Origin: Dermatemys mawii
Lineage: Eukaryota; Chordata; Testudines; Dermatemydidae
Length of the DNA: 64,000 bases
Direction of reading: 5' to 3'
Assembly: GCA_007922305.1 (NCBI GenBank)
Contig: ML677366.1
Coordinates: 14,316,489-14,380,488 of the forward strand
Part shown: positions 1 through 10,788 of the stretch, piece by piece
Numbering within the stretch: the stretch's first letter is position 1
How the letters are laid out: every line of letters begins with the position of its first letter
Translations under genes and position numbers: made by a program
The notes under the pieces: generated by a model
Told to the model about the DNA's origin: nothing
What the model saw: only the letters and a program-made list of their open reading frames with translations
Databases searched by the model: none

Positions 1-1754
1 TCATTCATATTTACACCTCCTGAGAAGTTGGCTCCTGGTCAGAGTGGCGACTGGGAAGCTCAGGTCTGTTAGAGAGAGAGAAGGGAGAAGACCAGCTCAC
101 TCTAAGTTGCTTTACCTTTGTGGGGTGGGGTGAGGATGAGGGTGCCAGATTTTTACTGACTCTCTTAGCTGGGTCTGTGGGGGTGGGGAATAGAGCTCAG
201 GAACTACATACACAACCTGTCTGCTTGGTTCTGTGGAAGGAGGGGCACAACCAAGATCCTCTCCTTAGGACAAGGGTGAGGCGGGTATCAAAACTATGAG
301 AACTTTCCCCCCTCCGCTTTGGTATGCCTGTAGGATGGGGACAGGGCTGGAGTTCACCTCCAGAGGGGCAGTGCTGGACCTGCAGATAACTAGGTATATG
401 TATGCACTTGTAGCTGTGAGATACTGGTGAGGCTAGAAAACAGCCAATATTTTTGGGGCAAAGTGCACATATAGTCATGATGTTCAGCAAATGGAACATT
501 GCATTTTCCTGTCCTCGTTAAGATTTGCTTGTGTATATTTGCCTGCTGTGTGAAATCTGAATTGGTTTCCAACCCCAAGAGTAAACGTATTAATTGTTAG
601 TGCTTAGCAGGCCCTTCTGAATAAATGTGTTCAAATATTCTATAGAGGCCAACTCATTTAACCTCACTGACAGTCGTTAAAATAAACCAGTTATTCCTAA
701 ACAGGAATTTGGCTAGTTATAAAGTTCAGAGTCTGCATTTTTTTTTCCAAAGTCAGGGCTTCTTGGAGGATTTTTGGCATGTAGATGGCCAGTGTGACAC
801 TGTTCTCATTACATATTATGTCCAAGTGTCACTCCAGTCTGGGCTCGTCAAAGATGGCTTTATCTTTGGCTCTCTTTATCTCTTGCCTACTTGAGTTTTA
901 GACATGATCACTTCTCTGCATTAAGTTTTTTAACATTTGGTCCTTGGGAAGAGACCGTTTCCCTAGCCCTCTTTGTTACTGCACAACCTGATGTCTCATA
1001 AGAAGTGGAATGTGCTCTCTCAAGGAAAACTCCACTGCTTTATCGGCATTACAAAGAATCTCTGGGATGGACAGAGCATAGATGCAGGTATTCTGTGATA
1101 TGATTCAGAGCCAACCCCTGAATGTGAGTGGACTGAAGAGGGAATGAGAAATTCTACTACTTTAGGACCTATTTATCTGAAAAGCACTCCTCGGTAAAGT
1201 CAAGAGCTGAAAAATCTCCTTTAAGGTCTGACTGAAGCGTCTACTATCAGGAAAGGGAGTTTACATGCCAAATCTGCTTAAGCGAATAGTCACCTTCCCT
1301 GTCGCCAACTGAATGATTTCAGTGCCTTGTAAAAGCAGCAATAACACACTATATTTTGGGAGCAATCAACTAAGAGGACAGTCTCCACTACATCTATAAT
1401 TAGGAAGTCAGGACAATGTTGCTATGAAACACTGCAGTGGTGTGCTGCAAAGCCGCTTTTTCAGAAATAAATGAGATCCTCACTCCCTGGTTCAGCTGTT
1501 TATGCTGCACAAAAGGGCTAGAGCAAAATAAAGGGGCCCTAAATGCCCCATATTCAGCTGGGGGAGGATTTCCCTGATGCAAGCACTATGACTGACAGCC
1601 AGAAGGCTGCCCTTGGATGATGTAGTGGAATGACTGGAGCAGAAGGGGCTGCAGCACTGTGGAAATTTGGGGCAGGGCTGGAGCCCCTAGAGTAGCCCAG
1701 GGAAGCTACAGTAACTTAGACCTGCAAAGGGGCTTCTCCAGTCCCCAGAGCCCA

Positions 1755-2562
1755 AGATGCACAAACTGGTGAAATGGTCTGAAGTAAATAGAATGAAATT
1801 CAATAAGGACAAATGCAAAGTACTCCATGTAGGAAGGAACTGTGGGTTGCACACGTACAAAATGGGAAATATCTGTCTAGAAAGCAGTACTGCGGAATGG
1901 GATCTGGATATCATAGTGGACCACATGCTAAATATGAGTCAACATTGTAACACTGTTGCAAAAAAAGCAAACATCCTTCTGAGATGTATTAGCAGGAGTG
2001 TTGTAAGCAAGCCACGAGAAGTAATTCTTCTACTATACTCTGTGCTGATTAGACTTCAGCTGGAGTATTGTGTCCAGTTCTGGGTGCCACATTTCAGGAA
2101 GGATGTGGACAAATTGGAAAGAGTCCAGAAAAGAGCAACAAAATAATTAAAGGTCTAGAAAATGTGACCTACGAGGGAAGATTGAAAAAATTGGGTTTGT
2201 TTAGTCTGAGAAAGAGAAGACTGAGAGGGGACATAAGTTTTCAAGTACATAAAAGGTTGTTACAAGGAGGAGGAAGAAAAATTGTTGTTCTTAACTTCTG
2301 AGGTTAGGACAAGAAGCAATGGGCTTAAATGGCAGCAAGGGAGCTTTAGGTTGGACATTAGGAAAAATTTCCTGTCAGGGTGGTTAAGCACCGGAATAAA
2401 TTGCCTAGGGAGGTTGTGGAATCTCCATCATTGGGGATTTTTAAGAGCAGGTTAGACAAACACTTGTCAGGGATGGTCTAGATAATACTTAGTCCTGCCA
2501 CGAATGCAGGGGACTGGGCTAGATGACCTTTCAAGGTCCCTTCCAGTCCTGTGATTCCATGA
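1755..2562 (+). mobile_element. CR1 LINE, 5'-truncated and decayed
   Basis: The translation is the C-terminal part of a CR1 ORF2 reverse transcriptase. It runs in one frame from 1757 to about 2146, with the typical segment [20 protein letters not shown], and then continues in another frame ([20 protein letters not shown]) up to about 2301. The switch near 2145 shows a frameshift, so the copy is dead. The non-coding 3' end follows, with the usual CR1 ending 'aggtcccttccagtcctgtgattccatga' type region at about 2533-2562. It lies in the FAH intron in the sense orientation. Confidence 0.93.
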
Positions 2563-2689
2563 AGAGTGGGAAGAACACAGAGGTGGTTTTTCCCGCTGTC
2601 CCTCTGGGCTGAGAGTTCTGTGAGCCTAGCTCAAGGGAGCATGGCCACATGACTAAACAACATTTGAACTACACATGCTGGTTGATTGG

Positions 2690-2935
2690 CATAGTAGTTG
2701 GTGAGTTGTGCTAACACAAGTTGTAGCCTGTAGCTGTATTCCCACTGCACTGCTAGCTTAAGTGTCAGCAGCACTTGAGCTTCAGTGCACTCCCCCAGTG
2801 GACCAGCTAGTTTACATTTAAAGCATCACTTTACCTGATACAGAGATTTTTGTGTGTAGACAGAAGCCAGTTTAGGGGTAACATTGAGTTATACCTTGAG
2901 CTAACACTGTGTGAAGACAAGCCCTCAGAAGATAC
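2690..2935. repeat. Decayed palindromic MITE-like repeat
   Basis: The stretch ends in 'gtgtgaagacaagccct', a degenerate form of the 'GTGTAGACAAGCCC' terminal repeat common in turtle palindromic DNA elements. It also has internal inverted pieces around 'gctaacac'. It is too decayed for exact ends or a target duplication. Confidence 0.35.
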
Positions 2936-3541
2936 AAATGATCTGAATAACATTAACTCTCTTTCTTTGTTAAAAGAAATTCAGAGACAGATGAATCACT
3001 GGAACTACTGTACCATTTAGTTACTCTGCCCCGCATGTATCTTTCATCATTTTTGACGAATCCATCTTTTGACAACGAAATTGCTCCTTAAAATAAACTG
3101 TTCACAGGGCATGTTATATCACTGATTTCTTTCCCTTCACTGAACATTATCAGTTGAGGTCTACAGTAATTCTGTCTATTGCTTCATCTCTGAATGTTTT
3201 CAGATGTGCCTGAAGCATATGGGGTGAAATGCCTTTAGGTGAGTTTCTTTTCCTACTTTCCCTCTGCAAGCTGACCCCACGGATTGCTCTTTTGGAATGC
3301 GTACAATTCATGGCAGAATGCACCAGGACTATGGGGGTACTTGCAGCACCCACATACCCAAGGATTGTGGAATTTAAAAAAAAATGTAGGATAGTATGTT
3401 AGACTGTCCAATTCTCAGAGCTTGCATGAGTACTGAGAGGTCAAGTAGTTCCGTGGTTACAGATGTAACCAATGACCGGTAACATTGGCAGCAGTCGTAG
3501 ATTTTCATTATCTGTTTGTATAGCGGAGCCTAGCTGGATGT

Positions 3542-3643
3542 CTTGGGCCAGATCCTCAGCTGGTGTCAATGGAGCTGTGCCAGTTCAGTTTATTTAATGG
3601 ACTGCTCCAATTTACACTCATGGAGGATCTGACCATTCGTTTT
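3542..3643. repeat. Old palindromic repeat (ggccagatcctcagctgg type)
   Basis: Left arm 'gggccagatcctcagctggt' and right arm 'ggaggatctgacc' are inverted copies around a centre containing 'gtcaatggagctgtgcc'. This is an ancient, widely dispersed amniote repeat type. A decayed relative is at about 56093-56180, and a related piece is at about 62168-62220. Confidence 0.55.
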
Positions 3644-4032
3644 GGTTTTTTAATTGTAGCCGCCCCCATTGATGGTCTGGAAAGCTGAGGATTCTCCTAA
3701 GGCTGCTCTAAACTATGCCAGGGACCAGGCCGGCATAGAACCAGGACCCACAAATAGTGCCTTGCAGCCCCCTCTCCTCAGTGGTATCCAGTGTGTATTG
3801 GCCTGATCAAAAGCTTCTTAATGTCAATGGGAAACTTTGGATCAATGGGGTTTGCATCACCCCAACTGAGCACAACTAAGGAGCTAGGCCTATATCAGTG
3901 TATTTACATCCATTTTGTTCCCTTTCACATTGGCTCTACGGTGTACTATTTTTTATTTTTATTTTATTTTTTACTTCTTGTAAAAATCCATTAGGTGCCC
4001 CTCTTGTGACTCTCTTCCTCTCCCCAATCCAG

Positions 4033-4112
4033 GTCACTGCCAGGGAAATGGGTACCGTGTGGGATTTGGCCAATGTTCAGGAAAAGTGCTTCCAGCCATC
4101 TCTGTTCCATGA
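4033..4112 (+). CDS. FAH: FAH terminal coding exon (fumarylacetoacetate hydrolase C-terminus)
   Basis: FAH cleaves fumarylacetoacetate to fumarate and acetoacetate, the last step of tyrosine breakdown, in the cytosol of liver and kidney cells. The exon follows a strong acceptor (AG at 4031-4032). Its first two bases finish a split glycine codon. It then reads HCQ followed by [18 protein letters not shown] and a few more residues to a TGA at 4110-4112. From memory, human FAH ends [22 protein letters not shown] plus four residues, so the match is near full length. The coding part is 80 nt, the same size I recall for human exon 14. Only this exon is in the window; the earlier exons lie before position 1. 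The gene runs toward CTXND1 (convergent) and lies upstream of ARNT2 on the same strand. An overlapping 117-codon open frame here is in the wrong frame. Confidence 0.96.
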
Positions 4113-4215
4113 TTGCCTGCAAAAGGTGACTTTCCAGGAAGGGAAGAAGCCTAAGCACGTTCCTGATGTAACTGTTCTCCGACATAAAGAAATTAAAATT
4201 GGTGTGTGTGCATGC
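4113..4215 (+). terminator. FAH: FAH 3' UTR and predicted poly(A) site
   Basis: About 80 nt after the FAH stop there is an ATTAAA hexamer at 4192-4197. A GU-rich run (ggtgtgtgtg) follows from 4201 and a U-rich stretch from about 4223. This is a plausible cleavage and polyadenylation site, giving a short 3' UTR of roughly 100 nt. The exact cleavage point is inferred. The truncated hAT element starts about 65 bp further on. Confidence 0.6.
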
Positions 4216-4279
4216 ATGCATTCAGTTTTCCAATCAGTATTTTTTATATAAATGGTTGGAGTCTCCCGAGTATTTTAAC

Positions 4280-4579
4280 TGTGTGGAGGGCCTTGGGAGG
4301 GGGCTGTCAGGGGACAAAGAGCAGGAGGACTTAAATAGGGGGTGATAGGGTCCTGGGGGGACAGAGTGGGGGGGTCTCCAGAGGATCAGGGGGCAAGGAG
4401 AGCAGGGGTTGGATGGCTCAGGGGTTCTGAGGGGGCAATCAGGGGGCGGGAAGTGGGAGGGGGCCAGATAGGGGGCAGGGTGAGGCTGTTTGGGGCGACA
4501 CAACCTTCCCTGACCCGGCCATCCATACAATTTTGCAACCCCAATGTGGACCTCAGGCCAGAAAGTTTGTCCATCCCTG
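4280..4579 (+). mobile_element. hAT non-autonomous element, 5'-truncated
   Basis: G-rich interior ('ggggacaaggagcag', 'gggcgggaagtgggagggggc') is followed by 'catacaattttgcaaccccaatgtgg' and the right terminus 'agtttgtccatccctg', a mutated form of the TIR AGTTTGCCCACCCCTG. It belongs to the same family as the full copies at 12420 and 15672. The left terminus is missing, so no target duplication can be read. It lies just past the FAH poly(A) signal. Confidence 0.85.
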
Positions 4580-4737
4580 GTTTGTCTCATGGATCTGGAA
4601 GCAACCTGAACCTGTTATGTTCTTTGGTGTAATACAACAACCAGCTATCACTAAATCCAGCTCACCTGGGTGTCAAGATAGACTGAACTGTGTGTGAGTC
4701 CATGGAAGGACTGTTAGAGTGATCCAGGAGTTCACAT

Positions 4738-4975
4738 TTGTTACTGGGTTGGTGAAATCTAATTATAGAACACACCACCAGTTTGGGGTGTCTGCCTTGT
4801 TATTTTGACAGTCTGCCCTGAGGTCGGCACTCACAGCTGTGAACCATTCCAGACAGAAAAGAATGATTAATTTAAATTCCAAAGTGTGTGTGACCAGGGA
4901 TAACTCTCCAGAAATCAGCTGAAATGAGGCTTTTTGTATAGGTAGCTGGCTTGATTTTGATTCCATGCATTTCTA
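4738..4975 (-). repeat. Dispersed repeat, inverted relative of 56455-57400 (possible LTR-element fragment)
   Basis: The sequence from 'ttggtgaaatctaattatag' through 'tctgccctgaggtcggcactcacagctgtgaacc' matches the reverse complement of 56600-56725 with scattered differences. Its - strand translation (CLEWFTAVSADLRADCQ) resembles the + strand translation at the other copy (CLEWLTTVCANLKSDCQ). The class is not certain. Confidence 0.7.
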
Positions 4976-7533
4976 GATCAGGAGTGAATTGAATTCAAGT
5001 CAGTATAAAACTGGTGTAGGTGATGTCGGAATTGGCCCTGTGCCTCCAAGGAAGCAGGACAGAGCTGTGAAAAGGTGTGTGGGGTTTAATCTATGTATGA
5101 TCAGCTTGAGCGCAGAACTGTAGGGGCAGCTGATCCGGGACAATGGGGCTCAGCCCTGCCAGTCACGTCACATCCAGATGGGTGTGGCTGATGTATTGCA
5201 AGATGCAGTACAGTCTGCTGCCACTAAAGAGCTCCTGGTGGAGCTGCTCCTGCTGCTGGAGCTGTGCTACACCTGAGTGATGATATATGGACTACAGGCA
5301 GCAGAGGGAGGCGAATCAGAACCAGGAATACAGGCCTCTGTGGAGCTATTTAAATTCTGCTCCGCAAAGGCAAAGGAGAGGGCTACCCAGCACTGGAAGG
5401 GATCTCCTAGGCCAATGACTCCAGTCCTCTGCTATCACAGGCAACCCAATCAGATAATCCTGCTCATAAATTTATTAGTCTCTTAAAACTAAAGCTTGAA
5501 CTGCCTTCATGGTCACTGGTGCCTCTACCCCTCTTGCAGCCCCACCATTTTTAATGGGCACCAGAGGCCACTAAACAGATTAAATACATTGTCCTGGCTC
5601 TGCAATGTTTGCAAACTCTATTTACCATGTTCATGGTAAAAGTCAGACGAATGCGAAATACAACTGGGCAGCTCCTCTCCTCCCCTTGCATTTATGTCCT
5701 ATATAATACAGGTAGCCAGATGCTTCATTTCCCTTTGTCAGGATGATAGAGACTTCAACCTACGCAGCCCACAATGTGCACGCATCAAAACTCTCTTGTG
5801 GCACCTGGGCGGCCAGAGCCGCAAGTACACGTTCTTCTCACCAAGTCTTATAACTCCTGCGCTGGCCTTGCTCATTGGCCTCAAGAAGTGGGGGACTGAG
5901 GCATCCTCTCAGATCCACAGGAATGTGCTGCTGGTGTAGTTCTCTAGCTGGCATCATGCAGATCCCTCTGTTTCAGGAAAAGCTGTAAATGAGCATTGGA
6001 TAAGGGCTCTGTTCTGTAAATTCAGGGTTAATTACTTCTCTCATAAATGCATTTAGAGTGTCTCAGGTTGTCCACTCAAGCTCTGATGTTTAGCTCAGCG
6101 CTATAGTGCCTGCTATGAGAACTCAGAGGATTCAAATCTGTGTTCCTTGCTAGAATATGGTTATAAATCTTACTGTTTTTTTCTCTTTAAGAGTCTTCGT
6201 TGCAAACTCAGCCACATATTTCCCACTCCAGTTCCTTGCAGCGTCACTGCTGGTATAAACAAATATAATTCCATTGAGTCTTTCAGAATGGGGTTCATTT
6301 ACAACAGGAGAGAATTGAGCAGTTTGTCACCAAGCTGCAAGAAAGTAGTTTCAAAGGGTTTCCTCTCCTGGGTGAAAATACCATGAAATACTGTCATTGG
6401 GCAGCTGGCATGCGCCACATACGAGCCAAAGCTGATGTGTTTCAGTGGATTTTAAATATGCATCAATATTCCCCCCCCCCCAAATGTTCCTTGTTTTCAA
6501 ACGTTTCTCAATACACATTCAGTCCAAAGTAAACAATTGCAGGGGCTTAGGCATCTGTGCCATAGTGCTGCAGAATAATCATTAGGACAGGATACATTAC
6601 ATAGTGCCCTGCGAGCCAAGGGTTAACCTCAGGTCAACTCAGTACCCCTCTTACTCAGCTGAGCAGGGAAGGGACATCAGAATGGCTGCCTGGGAAAGGT
6701 TGGCCTCCAAACCTAGTGGTCATAGGACCTCTTGGGACAGAATTAGCTCCCTTGTGATTTCCACATAGGGTCTACAGAGAATAGCGCTTCAGAGAGTGAC
6801 CACTCCCCTGCCCTAACTCCAATCATCACCCTGCTCCTTGTGTGTGAACCCTCGTATTGTGCTAGGGAATGGGGGATGGTACTAATTACTCTCCCAGCGT
6901 AAGGAGGTCTGTCTACACACAACTGCTATCTTCCGTGTCCCTTTAGGCAGGAACACTCCAGCCCATACTTATGGACACTTAGAGCCCAGTATCTTTGAGA
7001 TCTCCTCTACGTATCTGGTGAATGGGCCATCTGGAAGTGGCTGTATAAAATGATGATCATAACCCCATCTCTGCTGTCATTTGAGAAAGGTAGGTAGGTT
7101 TAGAAAAGCCAGAGGTTCCCCACAGCTCACAAATGTATTGTTTTATTCAATTGCTCTTACGCGTTGAAACATTAAAGACCCGTTTGAATGGATTCCCTGC
7201 TCTTTTCCCCTTGGAAAGCCAGACCAACGCACAAACATTAATGTGTTTACCACAGCTTTCAGGACTCCACACATCCTCGGTGGGACCATTTCAGAGGCAA
7301 GGATTTGGAGCTGCCTGTTAGGTGCTGTGAACCTCCCATTTCTTGTACAGGTTATTAAAGGGCAGAGACAGCCAGTGCCGCTCAGGGAATTCTAGAAGTC
7401 TTGCAGCTGTAATCCTGCCAGTGTAAAACAGCGGTCGTAGCTGCAGGTTTCACTGGTGCCAAATTGATTTTGCTAAATGAAAGTAGGGGGGCAAAAGAGA
7501 ATCTCTTTATACCCTGAAATTATTATAGATAAT
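4976..7533. other. Intergenic sequence, no gene seen
   Basis: I see no exon, promoter or RNA gene between the repeat at 4975 and the solo LTR. The open frames are short and match nothing I know. A C-run lies at about 6471-6481. Confidence 0.6.
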
Positions 7534-8218
7534 TGTAGCAGGGTGATGACCCGCTCCTGCTCAGAAGGGCTTAAAACAGCCCTGGGAGAAGCCTGAACCA
7601 GGGAAGAGATTAAAGACAGCTGGGGGTAGCTGACCACAGCTGTGGCCAATGTAACTAGGGCCCAGCTGGCCCTTATAAGAGGGCAGAGGGCTGGACGCAA
7701 GTAGTCTCTCTCTAGCCTTTGGAGAGGGAGGACCTGGCTGCTGGGGCTAAGCAGGATACCGGGAACAGGGCAGGGCTGGGGGAAGGATAGAGGAACTGTG
7801 GAGCTCTGACCTGGAAACCCCCCAGGCTGCGGGGCCTAGTCTACGGCCAACTAGGTACTGGGGGTACAGAGGGCAGCCCCAAGGGTAGGCAGAGGCAGCA
7901 GGTCCAACCCCCCTTGCCAGTGATGACTGGCGATGATACTGCAGTCTGCCCCAGTGAACGGGGGTAGGTGGTGACTGGCAGTTGCCTAGACTGAGGCAAG
8001 GTGGGGATAGGGGGTGGGGGTTCCCCCGAGGAGGGGAGACCCAGAGATCTGTGCAGGGGTGCAGCACCCCAGGTGAAAGGGCACCAGGGTCCTGGGAGGG
8101 ACACAGGCCCGAGGGCAAGTGGCACTACAGGCTGCAGAAGGCGCTCCGGTGGCTGGTGAGCTGATTCCCCGGATGACCAGCAGGAGGTGCCAGCAGGGTG
8201 AGTCGCTGCATGCTTACA
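7534..8218 (+). mobile_element. Solo LTR, family A (TGTAGCAGGG...TTACA)
   Basis: The element starts TGTAGCAGGGTG and ends GCTTACA, so it has the TG...CA ends of an LTR. It is flanked by a perfect 5-bp duplication, ATAAT at 7529-7533 and 8219-8223. A TATA-like box (TATAAG, 7674-7679) lies inside. A second copy in the opposite orientation is at 45278-45955. No internal gag/pol sequence or second LTR is nearby, so this is a recombined solo LTR. A 5-bp duplication fits Gypsy or class III ERV elements. I did not see a clear AATAAA. Confidence 0.85.
7674..7679 (+). promoter_or_regulatory. TATA-like box of solo LTR A
   Basis: TATAAG within 'ggcccttataagagggcag'. The inverted copy of the LTR has TATAAAA at the matching place (45795-45801, - strand), so the box is shared by the family. 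Confidence 0.5.
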
Positions 8219-8334
8219 ATAATACATTAGTTGAGTTTGCACCCACCTAGAATCCTTGTCCACACACTTTCCCCCATCTGCAATAGGTTTAAAATTGCAA
8301 AGGATCAAGGTACAAACGGCCACGTTTTCAAAGA

Positions 8335-8749
8335 TGGGTGACCGCTCTCTCTTGGTCCCCCCCCAGCCTCTTACTGCCCACCCAGGACCCCACCCCCTTC
8401 CAACCTCCCCTGTCCCCTGACTGCCCCAACCTCTATCCACACCCCTGCCCCCTGACAGACCCTCAAAACTCCTTTGCCTATCCAACTGCCCCTATTCCCT
8501 GCCCGCTGACTACGCCCTGGGACTCCCTGCCCCTTATCCAACTCCCCTCCTGCCCCGCTCCCTTACCATGCTACTCAGAGCGGCAGGAGCTCGCTGCCCA
8601 GCCATGCCGCCCAACCAAAGTGCACTGGTGGTGCAGTGAGCTGAGGCTGTGGGGGAGGGGGGATAGCCTCCTCAGCCAAGAGCTCAGCAGCCAGGCAGGA
8701 CAGTCCCGCAGGCTGGACATGACCCACAGGCATTGGTTGCCCACCTCTG
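8335..8749 (-). mobile_element. hAT non-autonomous element, reverse, one end truncated
   Basis: C-rich interior ('cccctgactgccccaacc') and the terminus 'ggttgcccacctctg' at 8735-8749 mark a reversed member of the CAGGGGTGGGC hAT group. The other terminus is not clear. The next hAT begins only 8 bp after it. Confidence 0.75.
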
Positions 8750-8757
8750 AGGTAGAG

Positions 8758-9090
8758 CAGGGATCTCCAAACTACGGCCCAGGGGCCGGATCCAGCCCGT
8801 GGTTTTGATTTGTCTGGCCCTCCAGTGGATCCGGCATGCCGAGCAGGCACGTGGAGAAGCCACCTCTACACCCCCCTGCCCGAGCTGTTGCCGGCAGCCC
8901 CATGTACGGAGGGATGAGTGCCCCCACGGCAGCAGCCGGAGGGGGGGGGGGGGGGGGGGGGGGTCGCAGCAGCAGCCGGAGGAGCAAAGGGAGGATTTTG
9001 CATATATCGAATTTTTGCACAGTTGCTTCGGCCCACGAAGCCTCTTCAAAAATCTAATATGGCCCTCGTCTCAAAGTTTGGAGACCCCTG
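8758..9090 (+). mobile_element. hAT non-autonomous element (CAGGGATCTCCAAACT)
   Basis: Terminal inverted repeats are CAGGGATCTCCAAACT at the left and AGTTTGGAGACCCCTG at the right. Flanking 8-mers AGGTAGAG (8750-8757) and GTGTAGAG (9091-9098) agree at 6 of 8 bases. The interior contains a 23-base G run at 8941-8963 and no transposase. Several overlapping open frames here, rich in Gly, Pro or Arg, are composition artefacts. Confidence 0.87.
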
Positions 9091-9926
9091 GTGTAGAGGA
9101 TAAAGTTACAGTTTCATCTTTTATGGCCCAATGAACAATTTAGACAGTAGAGACCAGCAGAATCAGTTGTGAATGCTAGGAGAGAACCAGAACTGCCTTA
9201 TTTTTGAAAGACAACAAGAACAAGTCCTGTGTTGAGGCCATTTATTGCATTAGATAAACACATTCACTACAGGATAGTAGGTTTTCTGATCGTAAGTAGA
9301 GCATAATTATTTAAAATGAAGTAGCGAGGCACTTGTTACATGCAGTTTAAATTATTATCTCCGCTCAATGCTGCAGCTGTTTCTAATGCAAAACTTCCAT
9401 TGACTTCAGGGGAAGTTATGTGATGTCGGAATTGCAGGCTCAGGATTACATGTGCATTAGAATAATGTGTGCTGACTATAAAAGACAGGAGAGAAATTGC
9501 CAAATGGACACTCAGAAGGTAAGAAATCAGGAATGTGTTTGCTTTTGGCACACAAGTTAGCATTCCCTTTCACTGATCGCCCCAAAGAAACCTGCAGGGG
9601 TTATGCGAGTGAAGTGGCAGCAGACTTGGATGCAGAAATCAAATCATGTTTGCATGATCAGTGAAGAAATGAAATAGCTGTGTGTAGATATAAATTTAAA
9701 TGGAAAGGTCTTAGATGACTGGGTAGATGCTTATGGAAATCCGAATGAACATGAGGAATTCTCCTTTTACCAACAGAAGGCTGAATCAGGGAGGTTACAG
9801 CTGAGACAGAAATACATTATTAGTAGAAAATAGACACATCTATAGGTAGCTTCTTTTGTGTTGAATTCCCAAACAGCAACTCTAAGGTGGTTACGCATTT
9901 TGCTGGATTGGTGTCCTGTTTGGTAA

Positions 9927-10112
9927 GGGGGGAGGGATAGCTTAGTGATTTGAGCATTGGCCTACTAAACCTGGGGTTATGAGTTCAATCCTTGAGGGGG
10001 TCATTTAGGAATCGGGGGCAAAAAATCTGTTAGGGGACAGTATTGGTCCTGCTAGTGTAGGCAGGGGGCTGGACTTCATGACCCTTTAAGGTCCTTCCAG
10101 TTCTATGAGATA
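9927..10112 (+). mobile_element. tRNA-derived SINE (tortoise Pol III/SINE type) with CR1-like tail
   Basis: The head has tRNA-like promoter boxes: an A box at about 9938-9949 ('tagcttagtgat') and a B box at about 9981-9990 ('gagttcaatc', compare GGTTCGATTCC). The 3' part ('ggggctggacttcatgaccc', 'aaggtccttccagttctatg') closely matches the 3' end of the CR1 at 2510-2562. That shared tail is the known way turtle SINEs use CR1 reverse transcriptase. The family is a strong marker for turtles. Confidence 0.92.
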
Positions 10113-10362
10113 GACCCAATAGTAAGCTGAAGTGTTGTGGGTGCAGCTAACCATTTACCAGTGTGTTCATGCTGAAAATGGCTCTCTCAAGCCTGATTTG
10201 CACTGTCAATTAGCTGAGCAGTTATGTGCATAGATAACTCGCAAACAAAAAAGTGACTCTTGCCAATCAAAGGACTGATTCTGTTCCCTAGTGAATGGTT
10301 AAGGGGGAAATTGGGCCACTATGTCTATTACAATTTTGTGAAAAGGTCTGCTATTAAAGGTA

Positions 10363-10788
10363 CAGTAGACTCTCGATTATCCAGGATGATAGGGAAAAAA
10401 TTAATGCCAGTTAATTTAATCCCAGATAATCAAGAGCCATAGGGAATATGGGGGGGAGGGGGTGCGCCAACCGCCCTGCACCCTGGGGTTCGGGGGTGCA
10501 CCAGGCATCCTGGGGGGAGAGGGTGAGGTGGCACGCCAGGTGGCCACCCCCCTCCCCCCTCCCTGTGCCGCCAAAAACCCGGAGCACCGCCAGGTACTAG
10601 GGGGCCCTGTGGGGCCCAGGGCCTGGGACAAATTGCCCCATTTGCCCCCTGCCCCCTCGGCAGCCCTGTTCCCCGGCCACCCTGCCCCTGGTGGTGGGTT
10701 GTTTTTGTGTTTGTTTTTTGGCTTGGAGTGGCATCCCGGTTAACCCACAACCTGGGTAACCTGATGCCAGATAATTGAGAGTCTACTG
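10363..10788 (+). mobile_element. Tigger/pogo-like DNA transposon, non-autonomous
   Basis: Terminal inverted repeats CAGTAGACTCTCGATTATCC (left) and, read inward from the right, CAGTAGACTCTCAATTATCT. The left end follows TA; the right flank is CA, so the expected TA duplication is mutated or lost on one side. A GC-rich middle (about 10448-10690) carries no transposase. The ends resemble TcMar-Tigger elements. Confidence 0.82.

Larger units (their letters stand above)
1..4032 (+). other. FAH: FAH intron 13 (3' part)
   Basis: This stretch precedes the FAH terminal exon and ends in a strong acceptor: a pyrimidine-rich tract (about 3998-4030) followed by AG at 4031-4032. I looked for the preceding exon (FAH residues about 355-393) and did not find it, so the window appears to open inside the last intron. 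The intron holds a CR1 LINE at about 1755-2562 and some old palindromic repeat pieces. Otherwise I see no coding signal. Confidence 0.8.

Noticed and set aside
3791..3994. A + strand frame containing GNFGSM, like the NFGSM stretch of the penultimate FAH exon, just before the terminal exon
   Set aside because: The residues after NFGSM (GFASPQ) do not match the FAH continuation (LELSW), there is no fitting splice donor, and the DNA is part of a common 'gtcaatggga' repeat-like motif. Chance similarity.
3898..4251. 117-codon frame overlapping the FAH terminal exon
   Set aside because: It is in a different register from the FAH reading frame and has no recognisable protein features; a shadow frame.
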